Positions 1-6,758 of a stretch of DNA of 8,806 nucleotides are shown piece by piece. The notes below the pieces were generated by a model. The model made no database searches. It had not been told where the DNA came from and saw nothing but the letters and a program-made list of their open reading frames with translations. This stretch comes from Sulfurimonas sp. GTDB lineage: Bacteria > Campylobacterota > Campylobacteria > Campylobacterales > Sulfurimonadaceae. The translations under genes were made by a program, and so were the position numbers. The stretch spans positions 1 through 8,806 of the forward strand of contig WFPU01000225.1 in assembly GCA_015487435.1 (NCBI GenBank). The letters run 5' to 3'. Position 1 is the stretch's first letter. Each line of letters begins with the position of its first letter.

Positions 1-21
1 AGGCTACACAAAATAATAGGT

Positions 22-57
22 AAAAAGAACAATGGCAATAAACTATAAGTTCTTTTT
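22..57 (+). terminator. Possible A/T-rich terminator of an unseen upstream gene
   Basis: A 9-bp perfect inverted repeat (AAAAAGAAC at 22-30, GTTCTTTTT at 49-57) surrounds an 18-nt loop and ends in a T run. It lies upstream of the endonuclease gene and could end a gene entering from the left. One frame reads a short open stretch closing at TAA 14-16, but nothing recognisable. The loop is long and the stem is mostly A-T, so this is a weak call. Confidence 0.35.
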
Positions 58-103
58 TGCTACTCTTTTGCAACAAAATCAAAAAAACAATTAAAGGCTA
101 TAA

Positions 104-832
104 ATGAAACTGCTACTCTTAATGTTACTTGTAATTAATGCACTTTTTGCCACAAATGAATCGTTCTCACATTCAAAGAAAGAGCTTCGTAAGATATATA
201 GAGACCATCAAAGAACTATCTATTGTGACTGTAAATATAACTACAAAAGCAAGAAGAATATGATTAACAAAAATTCTTGTGGCTATATTCCTCGCAACAA
301 ATATACAAAAAAAGGAAAGCTAAATATACGGGCAAATCGCATAGAGTGGGAGCATATCATTCCTGCGCAGAATTTCGGACAGCAATTCTCTTGCTGGAGA
401 GATGGAAATGCCAAATGTATAAACTCTAAGGGTAAGCATTATAAAGGTCGTAAGTGTTGCTCAAAGGTTAATAAGCAATACAGGATTATGCAAGCTGATA
501 TGCATAATCTCTTTCCTAGTATTGGAGAACTAAATGCCGATAGAAAAAACTATAGATATGACTTTACTCTGCCATCACAAGGGCAATATGGGCAATGTGA
601 ATTTAATGTGTTATTTAAACAGAAAAGAGCGAGAGTTCGTGAAGAGATAAGAGGAATTATTGCACGAGATTATCTCTATTTTCATAAGCATTATAGAATG
701 AAATTATCAAAGCAAGAATTCAAAAAATATCAAGTATGGAATAAAAAATATCCTCCATCTGAGTGGGAAATCCAGAGAAATAACAGGATTGCTAAAAAAC
801 AAGGTAATCGGAATGAATTTATAAAAGAATAG
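104..832 (+). CDS. endA: Secreted endonuclease I (EndA/Dns/NucM family)
   Basis: Non-specific DNase (and probably RNase) of the endonuclease I family, expected in the periplasm or outside the cell. The first 16 residues form a signal peptide: a Lys at position 2, a long Leu/Val/Ile core, and a likely cut after ALFA. The active-site motif EWEHIIPA has Glu83 and catalytic His84. The second conserved block, DMHNLFPSIGELNADRKNY (132-150), supplies metal-binding Asn135. Eight cysteines (41, 43, 59, 97, 105, 118, 119, 165) suit a disulfide-stabilised exported enzyme. The 242-aa length matches E. coli EndA (235 aa). The start is supported by AAAGG at 93-97, six bases before the ATG. It is the only clear cargo gene in view, on the opposite strand to the trio, and is apparently intact. 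In Campylobacter jejuni, nucleases of this family carried on integrated elements inhibit natural transformation; the same role here is inference. Confidence 0.93.
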   Translation: MKLLLLMLLVINALFATNESFSHSKKELRKIYRDHQRTIYCDCKYNYKSKKNMINKNSCGYIPRNKYTKKGKLNIRANRIEWEHIIPAQNFGQQFSCWRDGNAKCINSKGKHYKGRKCCSKVNKQYRIMQADMHNLFPSIGELNADRKNYRYDFTLPSQGQYGQCEFNVLFKQKRARVREEIRGIIARDYLYFHKHYRMKLSKQEFKKYQVWNKKYPPSEWEIQRNNRIAKKQGNRNEFIKE

Positions 833-849
833 TATTTACAGGGATTAAA

Positions 850-877
850 AATGGACCTTTCAAGAGATAGGTCCATT
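850..877 (-). terminator. Terminator between convergent endonuclease and repressor genes
   Basis: AATGGACCT (850-858) and AGGTCCATT (869-877) form a perfect 9-bp stem with a 10-nt loop. Read on the minus strand, the stem runs into five T's, so it is a good intrinsic terminator for the repressor gene and possibly the whole minus-strand operon. It also lies 17 bases past the endonuclease stop and could act weakly the other way, but no T run follows on the plus strand. Confidence 0.7.
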
Positions 878-908
878 AGTTATCATAGATAAAAAGAGCC
901 TAGGGTTA

Positions 909-1577
909 CTATATTTTTTCCAGAGAACCAATAACTTTGCCTATTATTGTTATTTCATCAGTAGGCACAGTAACAGTATCATAAGCTTTATTATCAGAAA
1001 TCAAATCAACTCCTCCAGTTGGATTTAAAGCTAATCTTTTAATAAAAAGACCGCTATTTACAGTATTTACTACATATATGCCTGTAGAATTTAGTTCATT
1101 TTTTGTTCTATCGACTAAAACAGTAGAATCTTCTTTTATTGTAGGAAACATTGAATCTCCAACAGCATTTATAGCTTCAACATTTTCACTATTCATGATA
1201 CCAAGCTTATTAGCAGATTTTTTATCTATACAGATATATTCTGGCTCTAGCTCTTCTTCACAAAATCCACCGCCACCACAAGAGCCATTTATTTCTTGAA
1301 TACGTCTAATTCTATACACTTCCTCTTCTCTCTCAATTAACTTCATACTACTCTTACCCAAAAGTATCCAATTAATTGTAATCTCATGTTGGTGACAAAA
1401 CTTAGTAATCTCCAAATAAGGTATCTTATTTCTTTTTTTGTTATTAGCATATTGGGTAGGAGACATACCTAATTCGGTAGCAATATTTTTATCATATGGA
1501 GGAACACCTAACTCTTTTTCCATAATATGTGCAACTCTATCCATAACTTTAGTAAAATTTACATCTAACATTTCCAT
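909..1577 (-). CDS. CI/LexA-like repressor with S24 autopeptidase domain
   Basis: Phage-type transcriptional repressor of 222 aa. Residues 1-75 hold a helix-turn-helix of the CI-repressor type (around ATELGMSPTQYANNKKR, then the TINWILLGKS turn typical of this group). Residues 125-222 are a LexA/UmuD-like S24 fold: the nucleophile is Ser142 in AVGDSMFPTI and the general base is Lys180 in LFIKRLAL. The linker contains Cys100-Gly101 in a run of glycines, matching the Ala/Cys-Gly bond these proteins cut in themselves when RecA is activated. The dyad is complete, so SOS-induced inactivation is plausible. The start is fixed by AGGAG at 1584-1588, six bases before the ATG; the Met two codons later is too far away. 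The gene lies 78 bases after the large recombinase stop on the same strand. Its target genes are not shown by the sequence; the trio or its own promoter are the simplest guesses. Confidence 0.9.
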   Translation of the reverse strand: MEMLDVNFTKVMDRVAHIMEKELGVPPYDKNIATELGMSPTQYANNKKRNKIPYLEITKFCHQHEITINWILLGKSSMKLIEREEEVYRIRRIQEINGSCGGGGFCEEELEPEYICIDKKSANKLGIMNSENVEAINAVGDSMFPTIKEDSTVLVDRTKNELNSTGIYVVNTVNSGLFIKRLALNPTGGVDLISDNKAYDTVTVPTDEITIIGKVIGSLEKI

Positions 1578-1612
1578 GCCATTCTCCTTTAGCTTATTAA
1601 GGAAATCCTATC

Positions 1613-1639
1613 AGAGATTTTTAAAAACTCTTAAAAACT
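1613..1639. promoter_or_regulatory. Candidate repressor operator upstream of its own gene
   Basis: In the 78-base gap between the large recombinase and the repressor, AGAGATTTTTAAAAACTCT (1613-1631) is an inverted repeat with one extra base. It overlaps two direct copies of TTAAAAACT (1621-1629, 1631-1639) spaced exactly 10 bases, one helical turn. Such symmetry 35-60 bases before a repressor start suggests an autoregulatory operator. The low complexity makes chance symmetry possible, and no clear -35/-10 pair is visible. Confidence 0.35.
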
Positions 1640-1655
1640 TCACAAAATGACATAT

Positions 1656-4481
1656 TTATTTGCTAATTGGCTTTTTTATATGCTCTAAAAAGTTATGAAA
1701 CCCTTTATTGTCGATTTTATTCCCTTGATAATATTGCATCATATAGTCAATGGATTTAGTTTCATCAGAGGCAATTAATGCAAAAGCATCATCGTCTTTT
1801 TTTGCATTTGCGATTCTCATAGCTTTAATTGTTAAAATTTTTAATCCCATTTTATCATGCTCTACTCCTATCATTTTTGCATCATATTCATTAGCGAGAT
1901 ATGTCAACTCTGTTTCATATGCATCATAAGCAAATGCACTTTTAGAATCTTTATCATATTTAATTACATTAGTGAGAGGACTAGCCTTAGTCGTTTGAGA
2001 GTAAAGAGAGTTGTTAATTTTTTCCATAATTTCCTGCCATCCTAGTATCTCTTCAAGAGAGAGTTCTAAGGCTTCTGCAAGTGCTTGATTCTTATATCCC
2101 TTTGCTTCCTCTTCTTGTTTTTGTAGAGAGTCTCTGTGAAATTTTGCCAATGCTTGATTTGCTTTAAGTGTAATACCATTGATAAAAAGTTTTCCCGTAA
2201 TTAAATAAGGACATAATGCACACTTATGCTCTCTACCATCGGGACACTTAACGGCAGGACAAATTCCATGTATCATTGGAAGCCAAGTACTAGGATGATG
2301 CTCTTTTGCAATTTCCACACCAGATACATATGCTGTACTGTTAGAATCGTGAGGCACTCTTCTATTTAATGAAAATAGAGCATTATCTTTAAGTGCTGTC
2401 GAAAGTTCATCTTTATTTTTTTCATAAGCATCTACAAGTTCACCACTAATCAAATCAGCAGTACTCTCAATCAATGTTTCTGGATTCCCAAAATATATCT
2501 TTTTTACTGCGCTTTTTAACTTTTCTTTCTTCTCCTGTAGAGTAAGATTAATATAAATTCTCAAAAGAATATCAGGAGTTACATGCCCTGTTAATTGCAT
2601 TACGAGGTTAATTCCAACTCCACTCTCTAAATATCTTGTTGCACCAGTCACTCTTAAAGAATGCAAATCATACATAACTTCAATATCTTTCATCCTTGCA
2701 GAGCTACATCTATTGAGTTCTTCAATTGATTTAAAAAACTCTTTTCCATCCTTTGCCCATGCAACTTTAGGGTAATATTTATCCCCATTTTTCTCAGCTT
2801 CTTGCATTATTTCTAGTTGATATTGGCACAAAAGCTTTTTATGGTATGTTGCATGTGTACTTCTTGAGAGTGGCTTGAGCATTTGTGGGGTATTAAAAAG
2901 TGGTTCTATATCTTCCCAAGGCGAATTAACATCATTGTGGTATTTTACTTTAGGAATGTTCCCATAATATTCTTTATGCCATTCTAAAAAAGGAACAAAT
3001 ATCTGTAAATCATCCCACACACAAGGTATCTCTTGATAAGAGGTCCTGTTAACATTTTTATCTGTATTAATTACAAGTGTATCAACTTTTCCCTCTTTAA
3101 TAACAAAGGACCTCTCTCTACACAAATTGCGTACTTGCTCACCTCGCACAGGTATATAGTAGCCAAATAGCATCATCAGAGGGTAAATTGGATAAACCTC
3201 GAACTTCCACCATGATACATCTGCTTTTTTTCGATTCCATTTCGTCCTAAGCAGTGGTGGTCTATTTTTTATAATATCTACAATATGTTGGACCATCTCT
3301 TTAGGCATCGCTTTTCTGTATGGAACATAACTTACTTTACGCTTAGCACGAGGTATATTTTTTTGTGCCTTAATAGAAAAGAGTTCGCAATATGTAAGGA
3401 ACTTAACAATTTTCGTAAGTGTAGCACGAGAGCTACTCATCTTTTCTGACAACATCAAAAAAAGACTAACTTCATTAGTAGGTTCAAACATCTCCTCAAT
3501 GGCTACTTTATCTATCTCTCTATCTGGGTAATATTCCATAAGATATTTAAACAAATTAACTACTGCTGTTAGCTCGCCCTGTATAGTACCAACAGCTAAC
3601 CCATCATTTTGTAAATAGTCATGATAGTGTGTTGCTTTCACATAGATTTCTCTAAGAGTAGGAAACATTTCTGTATCCACAAAATCAAAACGCTTATTCT
3701 TGTCATAGTTTTTTCTATCATCAAGTGCATCACTTGGCTTTAAAATGTCGTCTCTGCCAATTTCTATTAAACCTAATCGCAATTCATTAATAACACCCCC
3801 AACATAACTTACTCTTTTATTAGTATTGCTTTCTATAGCTTTTAAAGTGTGCTCTAAAGCTACAATATCATGTTCTGTTATATCCTTAAGTTTTCTCCAA
3901 CCTGTAGCACACTGCATAGTAAGTATTGCAGTCATTTGATAAGATTTAATCAACGATACATCTTTAAGATTATATATTTCATTTAAAAAATCATATACTT
4001 CCGTTGTATCTGCTAAAAATTTCCAATCGGGTGGTCTGTGATAATTTTTTATCTTATTTGCTATTGGATATAATAGGATATTTTTATTCCAAAGAAAAAG
4101 AAAGAATCTATCTATTACAGCTCTTTTAAATGTCTCTGCTTCTTCATCAAAATAGATATGGACCAACTCCTCAAAATTCATAAGAGCTTGTTTTTTAGTT
4201 TCTCCATCTTTGTGTATTATGTCAATTACACAAAGCTTATCGCCAATACCAAGTAAATTACGAGCATAGCTTCTTTTTAATTCATGAATTCCTATCCCAT
4301 CTTGCATAGCATCACCTATCGTTTTAAAGATACCATCATCTCTCATACTAAGCAATATAAGCTGTTGCATGTAATCAAACCATAATTCATTTAATTTTGA
4401 TTTATATGTATCAAGGAGAATAAAACCTTCTGTATCGTTTATCATTGGGAGTGTTTGAATATATTTAATTTTTAATTGCAT
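1656..4481 (-). CDS. gmtZ: Large tyrosine recombinase, third gene of the trio (GmtZ-like)
   Basis: Protein of 941 aa from the start preferred here. The catalytic part is in the middle: Arg446 (PVRGEQVRNLCRE), HSLR with His607 and Arg610, TGH with His633, and the presumed nucleophile Tyr643 (LLRIYINL). His633 to Tyr643 is ten residues, one more than the usual nine. About 440 residues precede the catalytic domain, far more than in an ordinary integrase; they are helical with no family I recognise. Behind it, Cys741, Cys746, Cys754 and Cys757 (C-x4-C-x7-C-x2-C, with His738 and His752 nearby) could bind zinc, followed by about 180 helical residues. ATG 4481 follows AAGGA at the right distance; the upstream in-frame ATG at 4496 (946 aa) has no ribosome binding site. 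The gene overlaps its upstream neighbour by 17 bases, so translation is probably coupled. Size and order fit GmtZ (VPA1269-like); Tn554 TnpB is the alternative relative. Tyrosine-recombinase fold is sure, the exact family less so. Confidence 0.8.
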   Translation of the reverse strand: MQLKIKYIQTLPMINDTEGFILLDTYKSKLNELWFDYMQQLILLSMRDDGIFKTIGDAMQDGIGIHELKRSYARNLLGIGDKLCVIDIIHKDGETKKQALMNFEELVHIYFDEEAETFKRAVIDRFFLFLWNKNILLYPIANKIKNYHRPPDWKFLADTTEVYDFLNEIYNLKDVSLIKSYQMTAILTMQCATGWRKLKDITEHDIVALEHTLKAIESNTNKRVSYVGGVINELRLGLIEIGRDDILKPSDALDDRKNYDKNKRFDFVDTEMFPTLREIYVKATHYHDYLQNDGLAVGTIQGELTAVVNLFKYLMEYYPDREIDKVAIEEMFEPTNEVSLFLMLSEKMSSSRATLTKIVKFLTYCELFSIKAQKNIPRAKRKVSYVPYRKAMPKEMVQHIVDIIKNRPPLLRTKWNRKKADVSWWKFEVYPIYPLMMLFGYYIPVRGEQVRNLCRERSFVIKEGKVDTLVINTDKNVNRTSYQEIPCVWDDLQIFVPFLEWHKEYYGNIPKVKYHNDVNSPWEDIEPLFNTPQMLKPLSRSTHATYHKKLLCQYQLEIMQEAEKNGDKYYPKVAWAKDGKEFFKSIEELNRCSSARMKDIEVMYDLHSLRVTGATRYLESGVGINLVMQLTGHVTPDILLRIYINLTLQEKKEKLKSAVKKIYFGNPETLIESTADLISGELVDAYEKNKDELSTALKDNALFSLNRRVPHDSNSTAYVSGVEIAKEHHPSTWLPMIHGICPAVKCPDGREHKCALCPYLITGKLFINGITLKANQALAKFHRDSLQKQEEEAKGYKNQALAEALELSLEEILGWQEIMEKINNSLYSQTTKASPLTNVIKYDKDSKSAFAYDAYETELTYLANEYDAKMIGVEHDKMGLKILTIKAMRIANAKKDDDAFALIASDETKSIDYMMQYYQGNKIDNKGFHNFLEHIKKPISK

Positions 4482-5085
4482 GAAGTTCCTTTTCATAAAA
4501 TAATAGAAGTGATTGTTTTTGTATAATCACTTCATCATAAACAGCTATATTAAGTGTCATTTTTTCACTGTTGATATAAACAAGTTCTAGTTCAAGAAGC
4601 CTGCTTACTAAAGAAGAGCATATTTGTTTCATTTCTTCGTACTGATTCATAATATTTACATCAATATTTCCAATCTCTTGTATAGGTGCGGATACCTCTT
4701 TTAATTGTTTTGAAAGCACCTTATTCTCCATTTTCAGTTTAGCATTTTCAACTCTTATTGAGTGAAAGGACATCTGCATATCACCAACTGACACCTTGTT
4801 CTTTGCAATATTTTGTAGATTAGTTCCGTTGACACCTTTGTTTAGTTTTGCTTTTTCTATCATAGGACGGTATATTTTACTTTTTGAAATACCAGCTAGT
4901 GATATACCTTTTTCACCTTTTGTAGCATCTGCAATATCATAGGTTACTTTTGAAACAAGTGAAAAATTTACATCACCATTTAAGCGTTGAATATGTTCAA
5001 TTGCTCGTTGCACAAGTGCTTGATTTTGAGACTGTTGCTGTTCTCTAAATTTAGAGAGATTATCGTTCTTTTGAATTTTAGGCAT
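4465..5085 (-). CDS. gmtX: Small helical accessory protein of the trio (GmtX-like)
   Basis: Protein of 206 aa with no recombinase residues, signal peptide or membrane segment. Residues 22-80 look like a DNA-binding helical unit: a helix (QRAIEHIQRLNG), then NFSLVSKVTYDIAD and GISKSKIYRPMIEKAK, a pattern like the helix-turn-helix of Tn554 TnpC-type (DUF6262-like) proteins. Residues about 104-134 form a short coiled coil (VENAKLKMENKVLSKQLKEV), and the C-terminal 60 residues are again helical. The ATG overlaps the end of the first recombinase gene by eight bases, with only a weak AAGAG ahead of it, so it is probably translated by coupling. Placement between two tyrosine recombinases, with length near 200 aa, fits GmtX. 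A role as DNA-binding or bridging partner of the recombinases is inference; no activity can be assigned. Confidence 0.7.
   Translation of the reverse strand: MPKIQKNDNLSKFREQQQSQNQALVQRAIEHIQRLNGDVNFSLVSKVTYDIADATKGEKGISLAGISKSKIYRPMIEKAKLNKGVNGTNLQNIAKNKVSVGDMQMSFHSIRVENAKLKMENKVLSKQLKEVSAPIQEIGNIDVNIMNQYEEMKQICSSLVSRLLELELVYINSEKMTLNIAVYDEVIIQKQSLLLFYEKELHAIKN
4487..4491 (-). promoter_or_regulatory. Ribosome binding site that fixes the large recombinase start
   Basis: Minus-strand AAGGA sits five bases before ATG 4481 and lies inside the coding region of the small middle gene. The longer reading frame's ATG at 4496 is preceded only by A/T-rich sequence with no purine-rich site. The motif therefore favours the 941-aa over the 946-aa product. 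Confidence 0.65.
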
Positions 5086-6397
5086 TTATCATACTCTTGC
5101 TGTGTATATCTTGTGTGAGCCTTTTGATTGTTGCTCTTTTAGTATCGCTCGATATGTTGAAATAAATCATTGTTGAATCCATATTTGCATGCCCCATTGC
5201 ATCTTTTGTGATAGCGATTAAACTATCATCACCAACTCTTGCATATATTTCAGCCATAGCATGTCCAAACATATGCCGTAAAGAGTGAAGTCCCAGATTG
5301 CTTATATCTTTTGGATAATTCATTTTTTTGACTGCCTTACGAATACTAGATTTCAATCTTGTAAGTGTTTCTCTGGCATGTACTCTTTTGCCATTCTTTG
5401 TAGTAAATAAAAAAGGATGCTTAGGATGTCGTATCATCTCTGGCATATATGTATCTGATTTTTGATACTCTTGCAATGTATTGAAAAATAGAGTTTTATA
5501 TTTCTCTTCATTAATCCAAAATAGCGGACCATGTGAAAATGGAATAGGATATTTGAATTGCAAATCCGCTGTATTATGTTGATGGTCTTCTTCAGACATA
5601 TCTATTTTATAGTCATCTTTTAACCATATTCTCCGTTTATTACCATACACATCTGTATTGTCTGATTTTGGGTCTAGTAGCCATACTTCTTGTTCTTCGT
5701 AATCTATATCGTAAAGTGTAAGATTAAGTGCTTGACCTATCCTAGCACTACAAGCACCACATAAAAGGAATATGAGTCTTTCTCTTGGTTTTGAAACTTC
5801 TAGTAGTGTGTCAAACAGCTCCATAGGGAACCACTTCTCTGTTTGGTTATTTTTAGGTATTTTGTAAGATGGTAAATACTTTATTTTCTGTCCAAATGCT
5901 TCTAGTGCTAAACCACTCTTTTTAATTTGGATACCAGATAAAAAGCTTTTTGCATTTCTCTGTTTTTCATAAAGATGGTTAATGAATCTATGGTCATACA
6001 ATAAATCATGTTCCTCTGTAAAATAGAAGTAAGAGTTAATACCAGCTATCTCTTTATTGATGGTTATTTTTTGAAGTGGAGAGCATGAAGATATTTCGAC
6101 TTCTAACTCACCACCAAACTCTTCATCTTTTACGAGTTCAGTTATTTTAAAACCATTTCTCAAGGACTCTCTATATCTTGCTTGGTAACTTGGAAATTTC
6201 TCATCAAAGCCAACAGGGTTATATAGACTCCAAATCCAAAACCTTTCCATACTCTTCATAAAAGTTCTACGAGTATTGTCTGCCACATCTCTTACATTTT
6301 TTAACCATATACTCCACTCTAATGAATCATCAAGTGTTATTATCTCATTATTAAAGAGTGTACTTATGGTTATGCCTTTACTTCCATCTACAAGCAT
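5078..6397 (-). CDS. gmtY: Tyrosine recombinase, first gene of the trio (GmtY-like)
   Basis: Site-specific integrase of 439 aa. The N-terminal half (about 20-190) holds the core-binding region (WSIWLKNVRDVADNTRRTF). The catalytic domain follows: Arg219 in CSARIGQALNL, Lys244 after LLDP as the likely hairpin lysine, His371 and Arg374 in GLHSLRHMFGH, His403 in AMGHANMDSTMIYFN, and nucleophile Tyr412 nine residues later. All key residues are present, so it should be active. The start is secure: GAGGAGA ends four bases before the ATG, and an extended -10 promoter lies just upstream. It is the gene closest to the island end, reads inward, and overlaps the next gene by eight bases. By position and size it fits GmtY of Gamma-Mobile-Trio islands; TnpA of Tn554-like elements is the alternative. 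It presumably cuts at the end repeats described at 6507 and 6616. Confidence 0.85.
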   Translation of the reverse strand: MLVDGSKGITISTLFNNEIITLDDSLEWSIWLKNVRDVADNTRRTFMKSMERFWIWSLYNPVGFDEKFPSYQARYRESLRNGFKITELVKDEEFGGELEVEISSCSPLQKITINKEIAGINSYFYFTEEHDLLYDHRFINHLYEKQRNAKSFLSGIQIKKSGLALEAFGQKIKYLPSYKIPKNNQTEKWFPMELFDTLLEVSKPRERLIFLLCGACSARIGQALNLTLYDIDYEEQEVWLLDPKSDNTDVYGNKRRIWLKDDYKIDMSEEDHQHNTADLQFKYPIPFSHGPLFWINEEKYKTLFFNTLQEYQKSDTYMPEMIRHPKHPFLFTTKNGKRVHARETLTRLKSSIRKAVKKMNYPKDISNLGLHSLRHMFGHAMAEIYARVGDDSLIAITKDAMGHANMDSTMIYFNISSDTKRATIKRLTQDIHSKSMINA

Positions 6398-6427
6398 AGA
6401 ATCTCCTCATGTTTTTGTTCTGAGTTA

Positions 6428-6436
6428 ATTCTAGCA
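6428..6436 (-). promoter_or_regulatory. Extended -10 promoter of the recombinase trio
   Basis: Minus-strand TGCTAGAAT is an extended -10 box (TGn plus TAGAAT, four of six bases matching TATAAT including its first two and last two). It would start transcription about 24 bases before the recombinase ATG. No convincing -35 is seen, which is usual for sigma-70 promoters in Campylobacterota. It lies inside the island end, so excision or circularisation should not remove it. Confidence 0.5.
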
Positions 6437-6506
6437 TTCAAATAAGTAAGGAACACGAATAATTCACAAATTGATATTATTTTCTTTTTAACATATCAGC
6501 TTAAGA

Positions 6507-6524
6507 GTTAATATAACCTAGAAC
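6507..6524 (+). repeat. Inner copy of the island-end 18-bp direct repeat
   Basis: GTTAATATAACCTAGAAC. It matches 17 of 18 bases with 6616-6633 in the same orientation and starts 109 bases from it. The likely role is an arm-type or accessory recombinase site. Confidence 0.6.
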
Positions 6525-6615
6525 ATTTAAAATCTATAACTTTTGATATATTGGCAAAATAGTCATATCGTATTATTGGGGTTTATGGAGTGTTATGTAG
6601 TTGTTAAGTCAAGTG

Positions 6616-6633
6616 GTTAATATTACCTAGAAC
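6616..6633 (+). repeat. Outer copy of the island-end 18-bp repeat, at the comM junction
   Basis: GTTAATATTACCTAGAAC. Its last base is also the last base of comM codon 42, so the repeat ends exactly where comM coding similarity ends. It is probably the terminal recombinase-binding site. Read on the minus strand it supplies the stop codon (TTC TAG) that closes the broken comM frame. Confidence 0.65.
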
Positions 6634-6758
6634 TCAGAGATGGCAGTCGAGACCATCCCGACAATGGAAAAGGAGGGAAGTCCTTTTGTGAGTGTGGCTT
6701 CCACTTCCACCACTCTTGCCTCTATACCCTCATTCGTAGCACATTTTATCTTTTTCAT
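6627..6758 (-). pseudogene. comM: 5' fragment of comM (yifB), cut by island insertion
   Basis: ATG at 6758 opens a minus-strand frame of 43 codons that is a clear ComM/YifB (Mg-chelatase-like AAA+ ATPase) N-terminus: MKKIKCATNEGIEARVVEVE, then ATLTKGLPSFSIVGMVSTAI and SE. Full-length ComM is about 500 residues, and the family continues with Ser and an Arg/Lys-rich RVKSAL-type segment. Here the frame turns into Phe-stop supplied by the island end. The Walker ATPase region is entirely missing from the window, so this copy cannot work unless the island excises precisely. ComM is a helicase that extends branch migration during natural transformation. It follows def by 76 bases in what was probably one operon. 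comM is also a known insertion site for other islands, such as AbaR elements in Acinetobacter and some Tn7-like elements. A weak AAAGG eight bases before the ATG supports the start. Confidence 0.88.

Larger units (their letters stand above)
6398..6626. other. Non-coding right end of the island
   Basis: About 230 bases between the first recombinase gene and the disrupted comM contain no credible gene on either strand. They hold the trio promoter, both copies of the 18-bp end repeat (the outer one runs to 6633), and otherwise A/T-rich sequence. TTGACT is visible on the minus strand near 6606-6611, but no good -10 follows at 16-18 bases. Confidence 0.6.
1..6633. mobile_element. Right part of a genomic island inserted in comM (Gamma-Mobile-Trio-like)
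   Basis: The right boundary is placed where ComM similarity ends: Glu codon 42 of comM finishes at 6633, the outer base of an 18-bp repeat found again at 6507-6524. Inside the boundary lie a recombinase trio transcribed inward, an S24-type repressor and a secreted endonuclease. Bases 1-100 do not resemble the rest of comM in any frame I read, so the left end is outside the window and more cargo is expected there. The island looks richer in A/T than the flank: two sampled 60-base lines in it are about 30-35% G+C, against about 42% for one line in the flanking operon. These are hand counts of single lines only. That this is one element, not nested ones, is inference. Confidence 0.75.

Noticed and set aside
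909..1577. Host LexA
   Set aside because: The N-terminal helix-turn-helix is of the phage CI type and the gene lies inside the island, so it is an element repressor.
1078..1650. Two plus-strand frames of about 70 codons opposite the repressor
   Set aside because: They mirror the repressor coding strand, lack ribosome binding sites and resemble no family.
1656..6397. A RIT element (three consecutive tyrosine recombinases)
   Set aside because: The middle protein has no Arg-His-Arg-His-Tyr set and looks like a coiled-coil accessory protein, so only two recombinases are present.
1656..6397. A true Tn554-type transposon
   Set aside because: Tn554 has the order TnpA, TnpB, TnpC and a TnpB of about 630 aa; here the small gene is in the middle and the large protein is about 940 aa. 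Distant kinship is still likely.
6418..6640. TCTGAGTT near 6419 and again, inverted, at the comM junction, as island inverted ends
   Set aside because: Only eight bases match and one copy sits inside the trio leader; it is expected by chance in A/T-rich DNA. The 18-bp repeat is far stronger.
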